The notes: a model not told the origin generated them from the letters alone. Shown: positions 36,192 through 44,979, counted from the stretch's first letter. The stretch: 64,000 nucleotides of DNA from Acetatifactor aquisgranensis (GCF_943193215.1 NZ_CALPDH010000020.1:56362-120361), one strand, 5' to 3'. Made by a program: numbers and translations.

Positions 36192-37775
36192 ATGAAAAAT
36201 TTTGATAATAAAAAGAAAAAGGTGTGGCGGCTGCTGCCGTTGGGTTTGTGTTTTCTTGCCACGGCATGTGGAACGAAAGCGGATACGGATATAAAAACAG
36301 AAATGGGAGAAACGGCAGGGACAAGCCGGGAAGCGGATTCACCTGCAGCGCAAAAGGATGTGGCAGACGCGGCGGATACGGGAAGCAGGCAGGGCGGTAC
36401 GGATATTATCATGGTCTATACGACGGAGAAGCTGGAGGATTCAGAAGAAGAAATCCCTGCTTTATACACAGATGACCTGTCGCTGCTTGACCATATGGAG
36501 CAGGAAGGCAGTGGTTACGCATACCGGGACGGGATGGTATATTACCGGCAGTACCATATAGATTCTTTTGAAGACGGGGCGCTGTGGGCGGACTATGCGC
36601 CGACGGCAGGCACGGATAAGGAGATTGTGTGTATCGATGCGGACGGGAAACAGACCGTGCTTTTTTCTGATCAAGGGTATGGAAGTATCTGCCTGGTTGG
36701 GGAACGGTTCTATATGACAGAGGCGGTTATGAAACAAAGCGAAAGCGGCGAACGTGTTTATTCCAATATATATTCGGTGGATATGCAGGGGCAAAACCGG
36801 ATGGAACATGGATTTGGGGAGATTTATGCTGTCGATGTGGACAGGGGTATCCTGATTCTGAAGCAGCAACCGGAAAATACATGGAAAGGAACGTATGCGG
36901 CTTTGGACTGCGGGAGCGGCGAGATAGTGCCGCTGGCCTTTGATGCCTGTGAATATCAGACTTTTTGGGACTACCATGACGGGTGGTGCTATTTCGATGT
37001 GCATAAGGAAGGTGAAAGCGGTATCTGCCGGGTAGCCGCCATATCGTTAGATGGGGAACAGAAAGAAATTCTGGCATTGACGTCGAATAATGAGACGGAG
37101 GAGACTCCAGGCTATACGGAAGAAATCTGCCAGATAGGAACGGACGGGGACAGGATATATATCGTTTATGGAGGGTATGCCGGAACTGGTCACTTTTATC
37201 AGGGCGGGCGGATTATTACGACGAAATTGGACGGGTCGGATTATCGGGCGATGGAGTGCGAGGCCGATTCCTTTTATGTCTGCCATGACGGGGGCAGGAC
37301 GCTGGTGTATGTTCCGCGATTGGTATATGTTCCGGATAATGAAAGCGGGTACGAGGCGACTGTGTGGGATGTGGAAGAAAATCGTGTCTTTCCATCCGAT
37401 TTCCCGCAGCGGCTGATTTGGGGACAGAAGAGGCATGAGGAAATGCCTTACCGGGAATATATGCCTCCCAGGCCTTTGTGCATAGTGGGAGACGAGGAGA
37501 GGAATTTCTATGCCTTGCCGGACGATTCCGGAAAGATTGTGCCGGTCGCGATGGGGGTTGAAAAAAAGGTTGCGATGAGGGGTGGCGGAGAGGTGGACTA
37601 TATCGATTACAAAAATTTCTATTATGCGGACGGATTCTTGTATTTCGATGTGGAATTCAATATTTATAATGCGGAATATGCTATTGGATGGCGTGACGGG
37701 TATGACAGACTGCAGACGGATGTATACCGTTTGAACCTGGAGACGGATGCCATAGAGTTGTTGTATTCGTATTGA
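36192..37775 (+). CDS. Lipoprotein of unknown function
   Basis: 527 residues from the ATG at 36192; the longer frame upstream belongs to a gene fragment. Signal peptide with basic start KNFDNKKKKVWR, hydrophobic core and lipobox FLATAC (lipidated Cys ~23). A disordered Ser/Ala/Asp stretch is followed by a large beta-rich domain with repeating YxxDGxxYY-like strands (RDGMVYYRQYHID, VGERFYMTEAV, DGDRIYIVYGGY, DGFLYFDVEF), suggesting a beta-propeller of the DUF5050 sort. Surface-exposed, membrane-anchored. It ends at a strong hairpin before mobile-element remnants. Confidence 0.8.
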   Translation: MKNFDNKKKKVWRLLPLGLCFLATACGTKADTDIKTEMGETAGTSREADSPAAQKDVADAADTGSRQGGTDIIMVYTTEKLEDSEEEIPALYTDDLSLLDHMEQEGSGYAYRDGMVYYRQYHIDSFEDGALWADYAPTAGTDKEIVCIDADGKQTVLFSDQGYGSICLVGERFYMTEAVMKQSESGERVYSNIYSVDMQGQNRMEHGFGEIYAVDVDRGILILKQQPENTWKGTYAALDCGSGEIVPLAFDACEYQTFWDYHDGWCYFDVHKEGESGICRVAAISLDGEQKEILALTSNNETEETPGYTEEICQIGTDGDRIYIVYGGYAGTGHFYQGGRIITTKLDGSDYRAMECEADSFYVCHDGGRTLVYVPRLVYVPDNESGYEATVWDVEENRVFPSDFPQRLIWGQKRHEEMPYREYMPPRPLCIVGDEERNFYALPDDSGKIVPVAMGVEKKVAMRGGGEVDYIDYKNFYYADGFLYFDVEFNIYNAEYAIGWRDGYDRLQTDVYRLNLETDAIELLYSY

Positions 37776-37803
37776 TGGAACGGATTGTTCCACTGTGACG
37801 AAA

Positions 37804-37847
37804 CCCCTTGCCAAAGCAGCATTTTCTATACGCTGCCTGGCAAGGGG
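37804..37847. terminator. Hairpin between lipoprotein and TnpW genes
   Basis: CCCCTTGCC pairs with GGCAAGGGG, extended by GCAGC/GCTGC inside. It lies between convergent genes and probably ends transcription from one or both. Confidence 0.75.
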
Positions 37848-37858
37848 AATGACGTGGA

Positions 37859-38023
37859 TTATTTCTGATTTTTTTCAAGGCACTCATTGATAATCAGCTT
37901 TTGCACTCTGTCCTTAAAGGTTTTGTCAGTGTCTTTACTGAAATGTACCTTGACGGTGTAAGTGGTGTTCCCCAACTTTCGCTTGAAGCTGTGGGGCTGT
38001 TGCCCATTTTTGGTTTCTGTCAT
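37859..38023 (-). CDS. tnpW: TnpW-like transposon protein, 54 residues
   Basis: The minus-strand frame MTETKNGQQPHSFKRKLGNT continues to TYTVKVHFSKDTDKTF and LIINECLEKNQK. The GNTTYTVKVHFSK core is characteristic of TnpW, a small protein of unknown role carried by Tn4451-like and related clostridial elements. AAAGGAG precedes the ATG. It is a solitary survivor of a mobile element, whose other remnants lie at 38.4-39.2 kb. Confidence 0.75.
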   Translation of the reverse strand: MTETKNGQQPHSFKRKLGNTTYTVKVHFSKDTDKTFKDRVQKLIINECLEKNQK

Positions 38024-38048
38024 ACTCTCTGCTCCTTTACATAAAAAT

Positions 38049-38078
38049 AGAGCGCATAGACTGGTTTCTATACGCTCT
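38049..38078 (-). terminator. Hairpin upstream of TnpW gene
   Basis: AGAGCGCATAGA pairs with TCTATACGCTCT (one mismatch). On the minus strand it lies after the small membrane-protein gene and before TnpW, and an A-rich run on the plus strand gives T residues on the minus strand. Confidence 0.5.
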
Positions 38079-38145
38079 GACGCTGTGTTGTATTACTTAT
38101 TCAGTTGTGATTGTGGTAATGGTTGTTTCGACAAACTGGAAGTTA

Positions 38146-38331
38146 TCAATGTAACGGTAAAACTATTTTTCCAGAAAGTATGCAGTAAGTTAATATCACT
38201 CCTAAAATGATAAGTACAATGGCACCTACACCAGTAATAATATGAAGTCCTTGTTCTTTCGGCATTTTCTTTGTTTTTAGCAGAAGCAAAATCCCACATA
38301 TTATAAAAAGTATCGCTATCGAAATAAACAT
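38146..38331 (-). CDS. Small two-helix membrane protein, 61 residues
   Basis: ATG 38331 with TAGGAGGA upstream. Two hydrophobic segments, MFISIAILFIICGILLLL and a second at ~31-50, are separated by KTKKMPKEQGL; this is a helical hairpin with a short basic loop. No family recognised. AT-rich like the surrounding element remnants. Confidence 0.6.
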   Translation of the reverse strand: MFISIAILFIICGILLLLKTKKMPKEQGLHIITGVGAIVLIILGVILTYCILSGKIVLPLH

Positions 38332-38404
38332 TCTTAATCCTCCTAGGCGATTTGAGCATTTAACAGAATACCACAATCACACCCATATTTCTATTGAATT
38401 TTCA

Positions 38405-38690
38405 TTAAATTTCTTCCTCCCTCCGCTTAGTCTTGCTTTGTTGTCTGTTATGCTGTCGGCTCTCATTCTGAAGCTCTCTCTCAAGGCTCTTCTTGTTATA
38501 GCCGATTACCTCAGCATAAGCTAATTCTGTGGCGGTCTTGGTCTGCTCCTTGCCGATACTGTTTTGAGTGACTGGCTCTCCTTATAGGTGGCTTGGATTG
38601 GCGCATATTTCTGTTCCCTGTCCGCTGTGAATTTCGCAAGGCTCTCAAAGCTGTCTATCTTCCTTGTCGTGATGAATTTCTCCGCACAGT
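38405..38690 (-). pseudogene. Frameshifted mobile-element protein remnant
   Basis: On the minus strand one frame reads KFITTRKIDSFESLAKFTAD then a second frame continues SIGKEQTKTATELAYAEVIG and ends in a Lys/Arg/Glu-rich tail with stop at 38405. Neither has a start. The composition resembles C-terminal parts of mobilisation proteins of Tn1549-like elements, but I cannot name the family. Confidence 0.5.
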
Positions 38691-38788
38691 ATCATTTTAC
38701 CTCAAAAACACACACAATTCCATTCAATTTTGCTAAATCTTTCATTTGACTTATTCCGTCTAATCATCATCTGCCTTACCTGTTCCCT

Positions 38789-39016
38789 CTATTCTTTGCT
38801 GACTGTCCTTGGCTTACGGTATCTGGCATATGCTTTGGGAAAGGAATATCTTTTAGATACTTCGTCCTGCCCCATCAGCTTGTATGTATCGGGGAAGTTG
38901 GCAACAAGCGTGTCAAGTTTCCTCATGACTGCCTTATCCTTTGTGTAGACAGTGGCGGTCTGTTCTCCTGCATTGTAATTGACAATCGTTTCCTGCTCGT
39001 ATCGTGAAATTTTCAT
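38789..39016 (-). CDS. Conjugative-element-associated small protein
   Basis: 75 residues, MKISRYEQETIVNYNAGEQT with YTKDKAVMRKLDTLV and SKRYSFPKAYARYRKPR. This pattern is common in small proteins of Firmicutes conjugative elements, usually with a longer basic C-terminus; here it stops early at RTVSKE, so it may be truncated. AAAGGTGG precedes the ATG. Function unknown. Confidence 0.6.
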   Translation of the reverse strand: MKISRYEQETIVNYNAGEQTATVYTKDKAVMRKLDTLVANFPDTYKLMGQDEVSKRYSFPKAYARYRKPRTVSKE

Positions 39017-39088
39017 AATGCCATATCCACCTTTCCTTTGCTGTGGGTTCTATGCTGTTTTCCCCCGGCAACTGTCGGCTGTTTTGCC

Positions 39089-39207
39089 TTAGCGCTTTTT
39101 CTCGCACAGGGCGAAGGCTTCGCTTTTCGTGGTTTTGTGATAGCAGAAGTATGCCATAATCACATATTCCGTATCTCCCGCGTCAAAGGTGAAGCTATAA
39201 CAGCATA
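39089..39207 (-). pseudogene. 3' fragment of an element-encoded gene
   Basis: CYSFTFDAGDTEYVIMAYF followed by CYHKTTKSEAFALCEKKR and a stop; no start is present and homology ends near 39207. It is the C-terminal tail of a mobile-element protein. The next ~210 bp up to the antitoxin gene hold no recognised gene. Confidence 0.5.
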
Positions 39208-39426
39208 AGTTTCCGAGCCCTGTCCAGCTTTCCAATCAGACCGATTAAAAGAATTCGTAAAATGTCTATTGTTGATACGATTAGCGCACAATAATATTTG
39301 GCAGGTGGTTTCAGATAAAAAGGAGGCATCTTGACATATTGGAGGAAATTATATACAATAATCCTGGATACCAAGAAACCAAGAATATTATTTCTTTGAA
39401 TTGCATACGATAAGGAGGGTATAAAG

Positions 39427-39807
39427 ATGTCGGCAACGATGGTGAAAGGTAGTGCTCCTATGGAAATGAAAAAGGTAAGCATCTCCGCGAAGCGTCAGAT
39501 AACAATCCCTCAGAAATTTTTCGCTATGTTGGGTTTTGAGACAGAAGCGGAGTGTATGGTGCGTGGGAATGAGCTGGTCATTCGTCCGGCGAAAACAAAT
39601 ACAGGGGGAGAATTTGCCGAGCAGGTACTGGCAGATCTCATTGGGCAGGGATATAGTGGAAATGACCTGCTTGAGAATTTTAAAAAGGCGCAGCGTCAGG
39701 TGCGTCCGGCTGTGGAAGCGATGATTTTGGAAGCAGAAAGAGTTGCTGCTTCAGAATCTGAATATGCGTCTTACGAGGATGTTTTTGGCGGGAAGGAGGA
39801 AGAATGA
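39427..39807 (+). CDS. AbrB/MazE-type antitoxin
   Basis: 126 residues; AAGGAGGG precedes the ATG. The SpoVT-AbrB swapped-hairpin DNA-binding domain is at ~15-55 (VSISAKRQITIPQKFFAMLG ... LVIRPAK). The C-terminal half is helical and acidic (AEQVLADLIGQG, ESEYASYEDVFGGKEEE), the usual toxin-neutralising tail. Its stop overlaps the toxin start (ATGA), so the two are made together; the pair would repress its own promoter. AT-rich compared with flanking cassettes. Confidence 0.88.
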   Translation: MSATMVKGSAPMEMKKVSISAKRQITIPQKFFAMLGFETEAECMVRGNELVIRPAKTNTGGEFAEQVLADLIGQGYSGNDLLENFKKAQRQVRPAVEAMILEAERVAASESEYASYEDVFGGKEEE

Positions 39808-40100
39808 CAGAGGTACGTTTCCTTCCGCCTGCGGCGAAGTACATAAAGAAGTTGAAAGATAAAAAGCTGAAATTGCTATATCAAGAGGCAGTCCGCAAAA
39901 TACGGGCAGATTATACGATTGGTGAAGCAAAAACTGGGGATTTATCTGGTGTATATGGATACGATATTTATTATAATAAGACCAATTATGAGCTTGCATA
40001 TACAGTAGAGTATCAGGAGGATGAGATTATTGTTGTTATCATGGCTGGGACAAGGGAAAATTTTTACAATCAGTTGAAGCAGTATATGAGAAAATCGTAA
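39804..40100 (+). CDS. RelE/ParE family toxin
   Basis: 98 residues: EVRFLPPAAKYIKKLKDKKL, KTGDLSGVYGYDIYYNKTNY and a final basic tail are typical of the RelE/ParE fold, including the conserved drive toward a central GDLSGxY turn and terminal strands (IIVVIMAGTRENFY). RelE-type members cut mRNA on the ribosome and ParE-type members poison gyrase; which applies is not decided. Four-base overlap with the AbrB-type antitoxin upstream. Confidence 0.85.
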   Translation: MTEVRFLPPAAKYIKKLKDKKLKLLYQEAVRKIRADYTIGEAKTGDLSGVYGYDIYYNKTNYELAYTVEYQEDEIIVVIMAGTRENFYNQLKQYMRKS

Positions 40101-40126
40101 ATAGAGACACCGCTCCACCCTCTAAC

Positions 40127-40266
40127 GCTGTTGGGCTGTATGACAGTGAAGAATGTGCTTTCTGGTTCGTGACAAAGGATGAGGCGGCACAGGAGGGGCT
40201 GGAAGCATTATTTGATATTGAAAGCGAGAAGTGACGGTTTATGGATAATTGTGTTTCTGTTAAAAA
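40127..40266 (+). repeat. 140-bp repeat, copy 2, with truncated gene end
   Basis: Near-identical to 35300-35439, again only the 3' end of an unknown gene (GLYDSEECAFWFVTKDEAAQ ... stop at 40234) plus 3' flank. It begins 26 bp after the toxin stop codon. Confidence 0.85.
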
Positions 40267-40311
40267 CAGTGGGAACATTTTTCTGAACAGGGAATTTCAT
40301 TTTTGGGAATA

Positions 40312-40420
40312 TTAGGCTCTGGGACGGGCATCTGCCCTTTTTCCTGTCCCTGGAGGGCGGTTATGCTTATTATGCGTTCTCTTTGGAAGATGGTTCTGTA
40401 GTCCATGGCGATGGTCGCTC
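40312..40420 (+). pseudogene. SUKH/SMI1 gene fragment
   Basis: LWDGHLPFFLSLEGGYAYYA and FSLEDGSVVHG match the part of the intact SUKH gene at 45103 that reads FWDRHLPFFLSLDSGYAYYA and FSMEDGSVVYG. The DNA is highly similar. No start and no C-terminal part. Confidence 0.7.
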
Positions 40421-40477
40421 CATCGGTACTCCTCCCAGCGACAAGTCGTCGCCTTTAAGAAAACAAGAATCTGCTTA

Positions 40478-40762
40478 TTGCCCACATGGGTGCCACGGAA
40501 ATTTAAATCCGCTAGAGCCGTGACATCTGCGGCTGCGGCGGTATTGCTGGTTCTGTGTCCGTTGACAGGGTGCGGCAGGGAGCGGATGGAGACCCGCAGG
40601 GAGATTGAGCGTATCCAAGAAGCCGCGGAGAGCGTGGCAGAGGACAGGGCGGCTGCGCATATCTTTGCCCCCAGTGTGAATCCCCGCTTTGCGCAACAGG
40701 CTGCAGATTCGCTGTTCATTTCATATAGCTTATTTTACCAGAGTATGCTATCCTATAACTGA
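40478..40762 (+). pseudogene. Truncated copy of the 46.8-kb lipoprotein gene
   Basis: The 94-codon frame contains AAAAVLLVLCPLTGCGRERM and ETRREIERIQEAAESVAED, nearly the same as the lipoprotein at 46824. After DRAAAHI it jumps to FAPSVNP, lacking ~20 residues (internal deletion), and then loses homology and stops. A signal peptide with lipobox LTGC survives, but the mature protein is gone. Confidence 0.72.
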
Positions 40763-40803
40763 TAGACTGTTCCCCAATATTTTATAGAAGAGAGAACTTT
40801 GCC

Positions 40804-42603
40804 ATGGCAAAAACATTACCCGCAAGAGACCAGGTGGCCCCGGAGGACACCTGGGATTTAAGCAAGATGTACGCTGACCGGGAAAGCTGGGAAGCGGACT
40901 TAGGTCAGGCCCGGGAGATGGGCAAAAAGCTGGCGGATCAGGAAGGACATGTATGCGAAAGCGCCCAGAGCCTCCTTGACACCCTGCGCCAGCAGACGGC
41001 CCTGTACCGCAAGCTGCACCATCTGGGCGTGTACGTATCCTGCCTCAGCGACCAGGATACAGGAAACGACACCCACCAGGAGATGAACCAGCGCTTCGGC
41101 AGTATCACAGCCGGCATTGGGAGCGACATCTCCTTCATCACCCCCGAGATTCTGGAGCTGGAGGCCGCCCGGCTGGAGGACTACTACCGGCAATGCCCCG
41201 AGCTGGAGGAGTATCGGATCGATTTGGAGGATACCCTGCGCCTGAAGCCCCATATTTTGTCCAAGGAGATGGAAAAACTGCTGGCCGACGCCTCCGAGAT
41301 CTGCAGCAATCCTGACCAGACCTACGCCATCTTCAACAACGCGGACCTGACGTTTCCCGAAGTGGAAGATGAAAACGGCGAGATGGTGCAGATCAGCCAG
41401 GGGCGCTTCGTGCCTTTGGAGGAATCGGCAGACCGCCGGGTTCGCAGGGAGACCTTTGAAAAGTTCTACAGCGTCTACAAACAGTATTCCCACACTCTGG
41501 CCAGCATCTACAGCGGCCATGTCAAGCAGCTGATTTTCAACGCCAGGGCCCGCCATTATGAAAATACCCTGGAGGCGGCCGTGAACGGAGTGAACGTCTC
41601 CTCCCAGGTGTACCGGAACCTGATTGAAACCGTCAATCAGAACCTGGACAAGATGCACCGATATGTGCGTCTGCGCAAACGTCTGCTGGGTGTGGACGAA
41701 CTGCATATGTACGACATCTACACCCCCATTATCGCCGGCGTTTCCAAGGAGATTCCTTTCGCCGAAGCCAAAGAGACGGTCCTGAAGGCCCTGGCTCCCC
41801 TGGGAGAGGACTACCTGCAGGTAGTCCGGGAGGGCTTCGCCAACCGCTGGATTGACGTGTACGAGAATAAAGGCAAGCGCAGCGGCGCCTACTCCACCGG
41901 ATCCTATGACAGCTATCCCTATATCCTGTTGAACTATACAGGCAATATGGACAATCTGTTCACCCTGATCCATGAGCTGGGCCACTCCATGCACACCTGG
42001 CACTCCAACCATGGCCAGCCGCCCATGTACGCCGGTTACCGGATCTTCGTGGCGGAAGTGGCTTCCACCTGCAACGAGATCCTGCTGATGGAATATCTGC
42101 TGGCCCACACCATGGACAAGAAGGAACGGGCTTTCCTGCTGAATCATTATCTGGACAGCTTCAAGGGGACCGTGTACCGCCAGACCATGTTCGCGGAATA
42201 TGAGATGATTACCAACCGGATGGCCGAGGAGGGGCAGAGCCTGACGGCAGAAGCCCTGACGAAGGTCTATTATGACCTGAACAGCAAGTATTATGGGCCG
42301 GATATGGTGTCCGATCCGGAGATTGGCGTGGAATGGGCGAGAATCCCTCATTTCTACTACAATTTCTATGTGTACCAGTACGCCACCTCCTTCTCGGCTG
42401 CCGTGGCCGTGGCCCACAACATTCTGAAAGAGGGCGCGCCTGCCGTAGAGCGCTACAAGAAGTTCCTTTCCGGCGGCAGCTCCATGCCCCCGGTGGAGCT
42501 GCTGAAAATCGCCGGCGTGGACCTGACCAGCGCCCAGCCTATCCAGGACGCGCTGGATGTATTCGGACAGGTGATAGAGGAATTGGAAGAACTGACGAAA
42601 TAG
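40804..42603 (+). CDS. pepF: Oligoendopeptidase F, copy 2
   Basis: 599 residues, M3B metallopeptidase with intact HELGHSMHTWHS zinc site, almost identical to copy 1. The promoter-side sequence is recognisably shared (GCTTATTTTACCA ... CTATCCTATAAC) but the ribosome site differs: AGAGAGAAC here versus GGAGG in copy 1, so translation may be weaker. Synonymous and rare non-synonymous changes are spread evenly, fitting recent duplication followed by drift. Confidence 0.97.
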   Translation: MAKTLPARDQVAPEDTWDLSKMYADRESWEADLGQAREMGKKLADQEGHVCESAQSLLDTLRQQTALYRKLHHLGVYVSCLSDQDTGNDTHQEMNQRFGSITAGIGSDISFITPEILELEAARLEDYYRQCPELEEYRIDLEDTLRLKPHILSKEMEKLLADASEICSNPDQTYAIFNNADLTFPEVEDENGEMVQISQGRFVPLEESADRRVRRETFEKFYSVYKQYSHTLASIYSGHVKQLIFNARARHYENTLEAAVNGVNVSSQVYRNLIETVNQNLDKMHRYVRLRKRLLGVDELHMYDIYTPIIAGVSKEIPFAEAKETVLKALAPLGEDYLQVVREGFANRWIDVYENKGKRSGAYSTGSYDSYPYILLNYTGNMDNLFTLIHELGHSMHTWHSNHGQPPMYAGYRIFVAEVASTCNEILLMEYLLAHTMDKKERAFLLNHYLDSFKGTVYRQTMFAEYEMITNRMAEEGQSLTAEALTKVYYDLNSKYYGPDMVSDPEIGVEWARIPHFYYNFYVYQYATSFSAAVAVAHNILKEGAPAVERYKKFLSGGSSMPPVELLKIAGVDLTSAQPIQDALDVFGQVIEELEELTK

Positions 42604-42622
42604 CGATAGATTGTGTTATCCT

Positions 42623-42652
42623 GACCCGACAACTTTCCGCGGTTGTCGGGTC
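42623..42652 (+). terminator. Terminator after pepF copy 2
   Basis: The same perfect 11-bp stem as after copy 1 (GACCCGACAAC / GTTGTCGGGTC). Confidence 0.85.
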
Positions 42653-42740
42653 AAATTTATCGTTGCGCTTTTGGCGGCGGCAAGGAAGGCGCTGCTGCCG
42701 GTGTAGGAATCCATCGAGACAGAGGAGCGGGAGGATATCT

Positions 42741-43286
42741 ATGCCGCCATGCAGAGACTTTATGAAGAGTGTATCCTGCACGAATTTTGCCGCGTTCAGC
42801 AGGGAATCGCTGAACCGGTTTTGCGGGAATAAGGAGTTCGCGAGCCATATCCTTACCCTGGCCCGGTGGCCATATACGCTGACGGAGGATAAGGTGGCCG
42901 CCTGGGAGACATGTACGGATCTTTCGGATTTCGAGCAGACCCTCCACGGGCTCCAGGCGCTTGATGTCTATTATGCGAAGCCGAGGCTTCTTCAGAAGAA
43001 TGACACAAAGGAGATAGGGGCCTTTTATGCTTTGACAGAAGAATGCGAGAGCATTTTCCCTGTCCGTGCCGACGGGTTCCTGAATCTGGGCGAACTTAAG
43101 ATAACGGAAGGGTTTGTCCAGTTCGTGCTTTACAGTGAGCAGCGTGTGATGGAGGGGCTGTTCCCCTATGAGCGCTTTATTGAGGAGCTTGGAAGATATG
43201 GCGTCAGGCAGTTTGATGGAGACCATATCCTGATTCCGCCCATGACGAAAGGGGAACTGGAGAGATTAGCCGGGAAGCTGTGCTGA
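42741..43286 (+). pseudogene. 5'-deleted DUF4299-like gene, copy 2
   Basis: From 42784 the sequence follows the DUF4299-like gene at 32160 almost exactly (FAAFSRESLNRFCGNKEFAS to ELERLAGKLC), but the first ~125 codons are absent. The junction joins a relic (YEECILHE in another frame) to the gene at a shared GAA triplet, so about 577 bp present in copy 1 were lost. A chance in-frame ATG at 42741 could start a 181-residue product; this is unlikely to be functional. Confidence 0.85.
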
Positions 43287-43395
43287 AAGGGAGAGTACAT
43301 AAGACAGAACATGCCGCCCGGCGGTGCAGCACGGATGATGACGACAACGGCCTGTCCAGGCGCGGCTTAAAAATATATCGGAGGAGGAATGCAAT

Positions 43396-44979
43396 ATGGA
43401 ACTGGAAAAAATCAAAATAGACCCTGCGCTGCTTACCTATGCGGCCCAGGCCCTGGGCAGGGTGCCGGAGAGCCTTTATGACTTCCAGAAGATTAAGAGC
43501 CTGTCCTGCGGCGGCAGGCCGGTCTTCCAGAAGCTGATAGACCCTTTGAAGGATGCCCTGCCGGAGAGGCTTGAGATTGTAAGGGGGGATTTCAGCATAA
43601 TCGGAAAGATGTCAAGGCTGAAGAAACTGGCTATCTCTGCCATGCCTGTGAAGGATTTTTCCTTTTTGACCACCTGTACAGCCCTGGAGAGCCTGGAGAT
43701 TTCAGCCTGCGGCATAATCGACTGCGCTTTCCTGGGGAATCTGTATAGCCTAAAGAGCCTGAGCCTGCTCAACTGCTCCGGGCTGGAGCATATGGAGGAA
43801 ATCCTGAAGCTTTTCCGCCTGGAAAGGCTTTCCCTGGAGGGCAGCCAGATTTCCAATGCGGACTGCTTCATAAACTGCAGAATCAAGGAAGTCCTTCTGC
43901 CGGAACATATCCGGAAGGCAGAGCAGGCAAAGCAGGCTGCGCAGGCAAAACGGGCGGAACTGGAAAAGCAGGCAGAGCAGGCAAAGCGGGCGGAACGGCA
44001 ACAGCAGGCAGAGTGGCAACAGCAGGCGGATATGGAAAAGCAGGCTGCGGCCAGCTTTTGGAAAAAGGCTTTCAGAAAAAAGAGAACCAGGAGAAAGCTG
44101 GGGCCTGCCGTACCCTTTCAACCGGCAGAGAGGAAGCAGGACCAGTATCCTTATGTGCTGCATGATTTCAACTCTCCCCTGTGGGAAAGCTACAGAGGGG
44201 CATACGGAAATATAGAAGACTATCTTGTAATCCTGATAGGCGAGAGGGACAAGGCTCCGGAAACCTTTAAGCTGCGCCGCCTGGAAAACGTGCCTAAAAC
44301 AAACTATGAACTTGCCTTTGACAATCTCTGCGAGAACCTGTGGCACCAGATGAGCTTTTATCCGGCTACCTGGCTGGCACTGCCCTATCTGGCCAGGCTC
44401 ATGGAGGGATGGGAAAGGGAAAAGGATTTGAAATGGGTGTTCCGGGGCATCATGGCAGCGGGAAGCTTTCTGGCCACGGATGTATACGGGGACAGGCCGG
44501 ACGAGGAGGACATCTATGAAAGTTACCGGAACGCAGGCTTGCGGATTCGCGCCGTGACCATTGATTTCCTGGCGGGGAACCTGGACTGTGTCCGGGAGAA
44601 GGCGGTTCAGCGGAGATGGGAGTTTGCCATGGCTGTCACGGCGATTCTCGGGGAACAGAAGCTTGCCTATATGCTTTCCCTTTCCGGATTTAATTCATAC
44701 TATATTGTCTGTCCTGAATGCGAAAACTGCGATGAGGACATGGAAGTGGGCTACTTTGAACTCTCGGAGCGGATGAAAAGGGCAAAGGCGCCTTCGGGGA
44801 AGTGGGACGGCCGAAGCCTGGAGGATGTAAGGCTGTGGCTGCCCAATCTGCTGAACCTTCTGGAGGACGAGGAAGGAGAAGAGCTCCTGGCCTATTATTT
44901 CGGCACCTATGTATGCCCGGAATGCGGGAAGAAGACGTCCGTGCTGACAGGGATGGAAGGGTATTATTTTGGAGAGTAG
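43396..44979 (+). CDS. LRR protein with zinc-ribbon tail, copy 2
   Basis: 527 residues, paralogue of the gene at 33148. The LRR part (~1-160) is almost unchanged. The charged linker is about 30 residues longer and rebuilt from degenerate repeats (AEQAKQAAQAKRAELEKQ, AEQAKRAERQQQAEWQQQ), probably a coiled coil. The C-terminal region with FYPATWLALPYLARLMEG and the CPECENC / CPECGKK pairs is kept but shows more substitutions than the LRR part. GGAGGAGG precedes the ATG. Uneven divergence suggests selection or recombination on the linker and C-terminal region. Confidence 0.82.
   Translation: MELEKIKIDPALLTYAAQALGRVPESLYDFQKIKSLSCGGRPVFQKLIDPLKDALPERLEIVRGDFSIIGKMSRLKKLAISAMPVKDFSFLTTCTALESLEISACGIIDCAFLGNLYSLKSLSLLNCSGLEHMEEILKLFRLERLSLEGSQISNADCFINCRIKEVLLPEHIRKAEQAKQAAQAKRAELEKQAEQAKRAERQQQAEWQQQADMEKQAAASFWKKAFRKKRTRRKLGPAVPFQPAERKQDQYPYVLHDFNSPLWESYRGAYGNIEDYLVILIGERDKAPETFKLRRLENVPKTNYELAFDNLCENLWHQMSFYPATWLALPYLARLMEGWEREKDLKWVFRGIMAAGSFLATDVYGDRPDEEDIYESYRNAGLRIRAVTIDFLAGNLDCVREKAVQRRWEFAMAVTAILGEQKLAYMLSLSGFNSYYIVCPECENCDEDMEVGYFELSERMKRAKAPSGKWDGRSLEDVRLWLPNLLNLLEDEEGEELLAYYFGTYVCPECGKKTSVLTGMEGYYFGE

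Noticed and set aside
42333..42740. Long open frame running from inside pepF copy 2 into the DUF4299-like remnant
   Set aside because: It is an out-of-frame shadow of pepF that happens to join the truncated gene after the deletion; codon pattern is wrong and there is no ribosome site.
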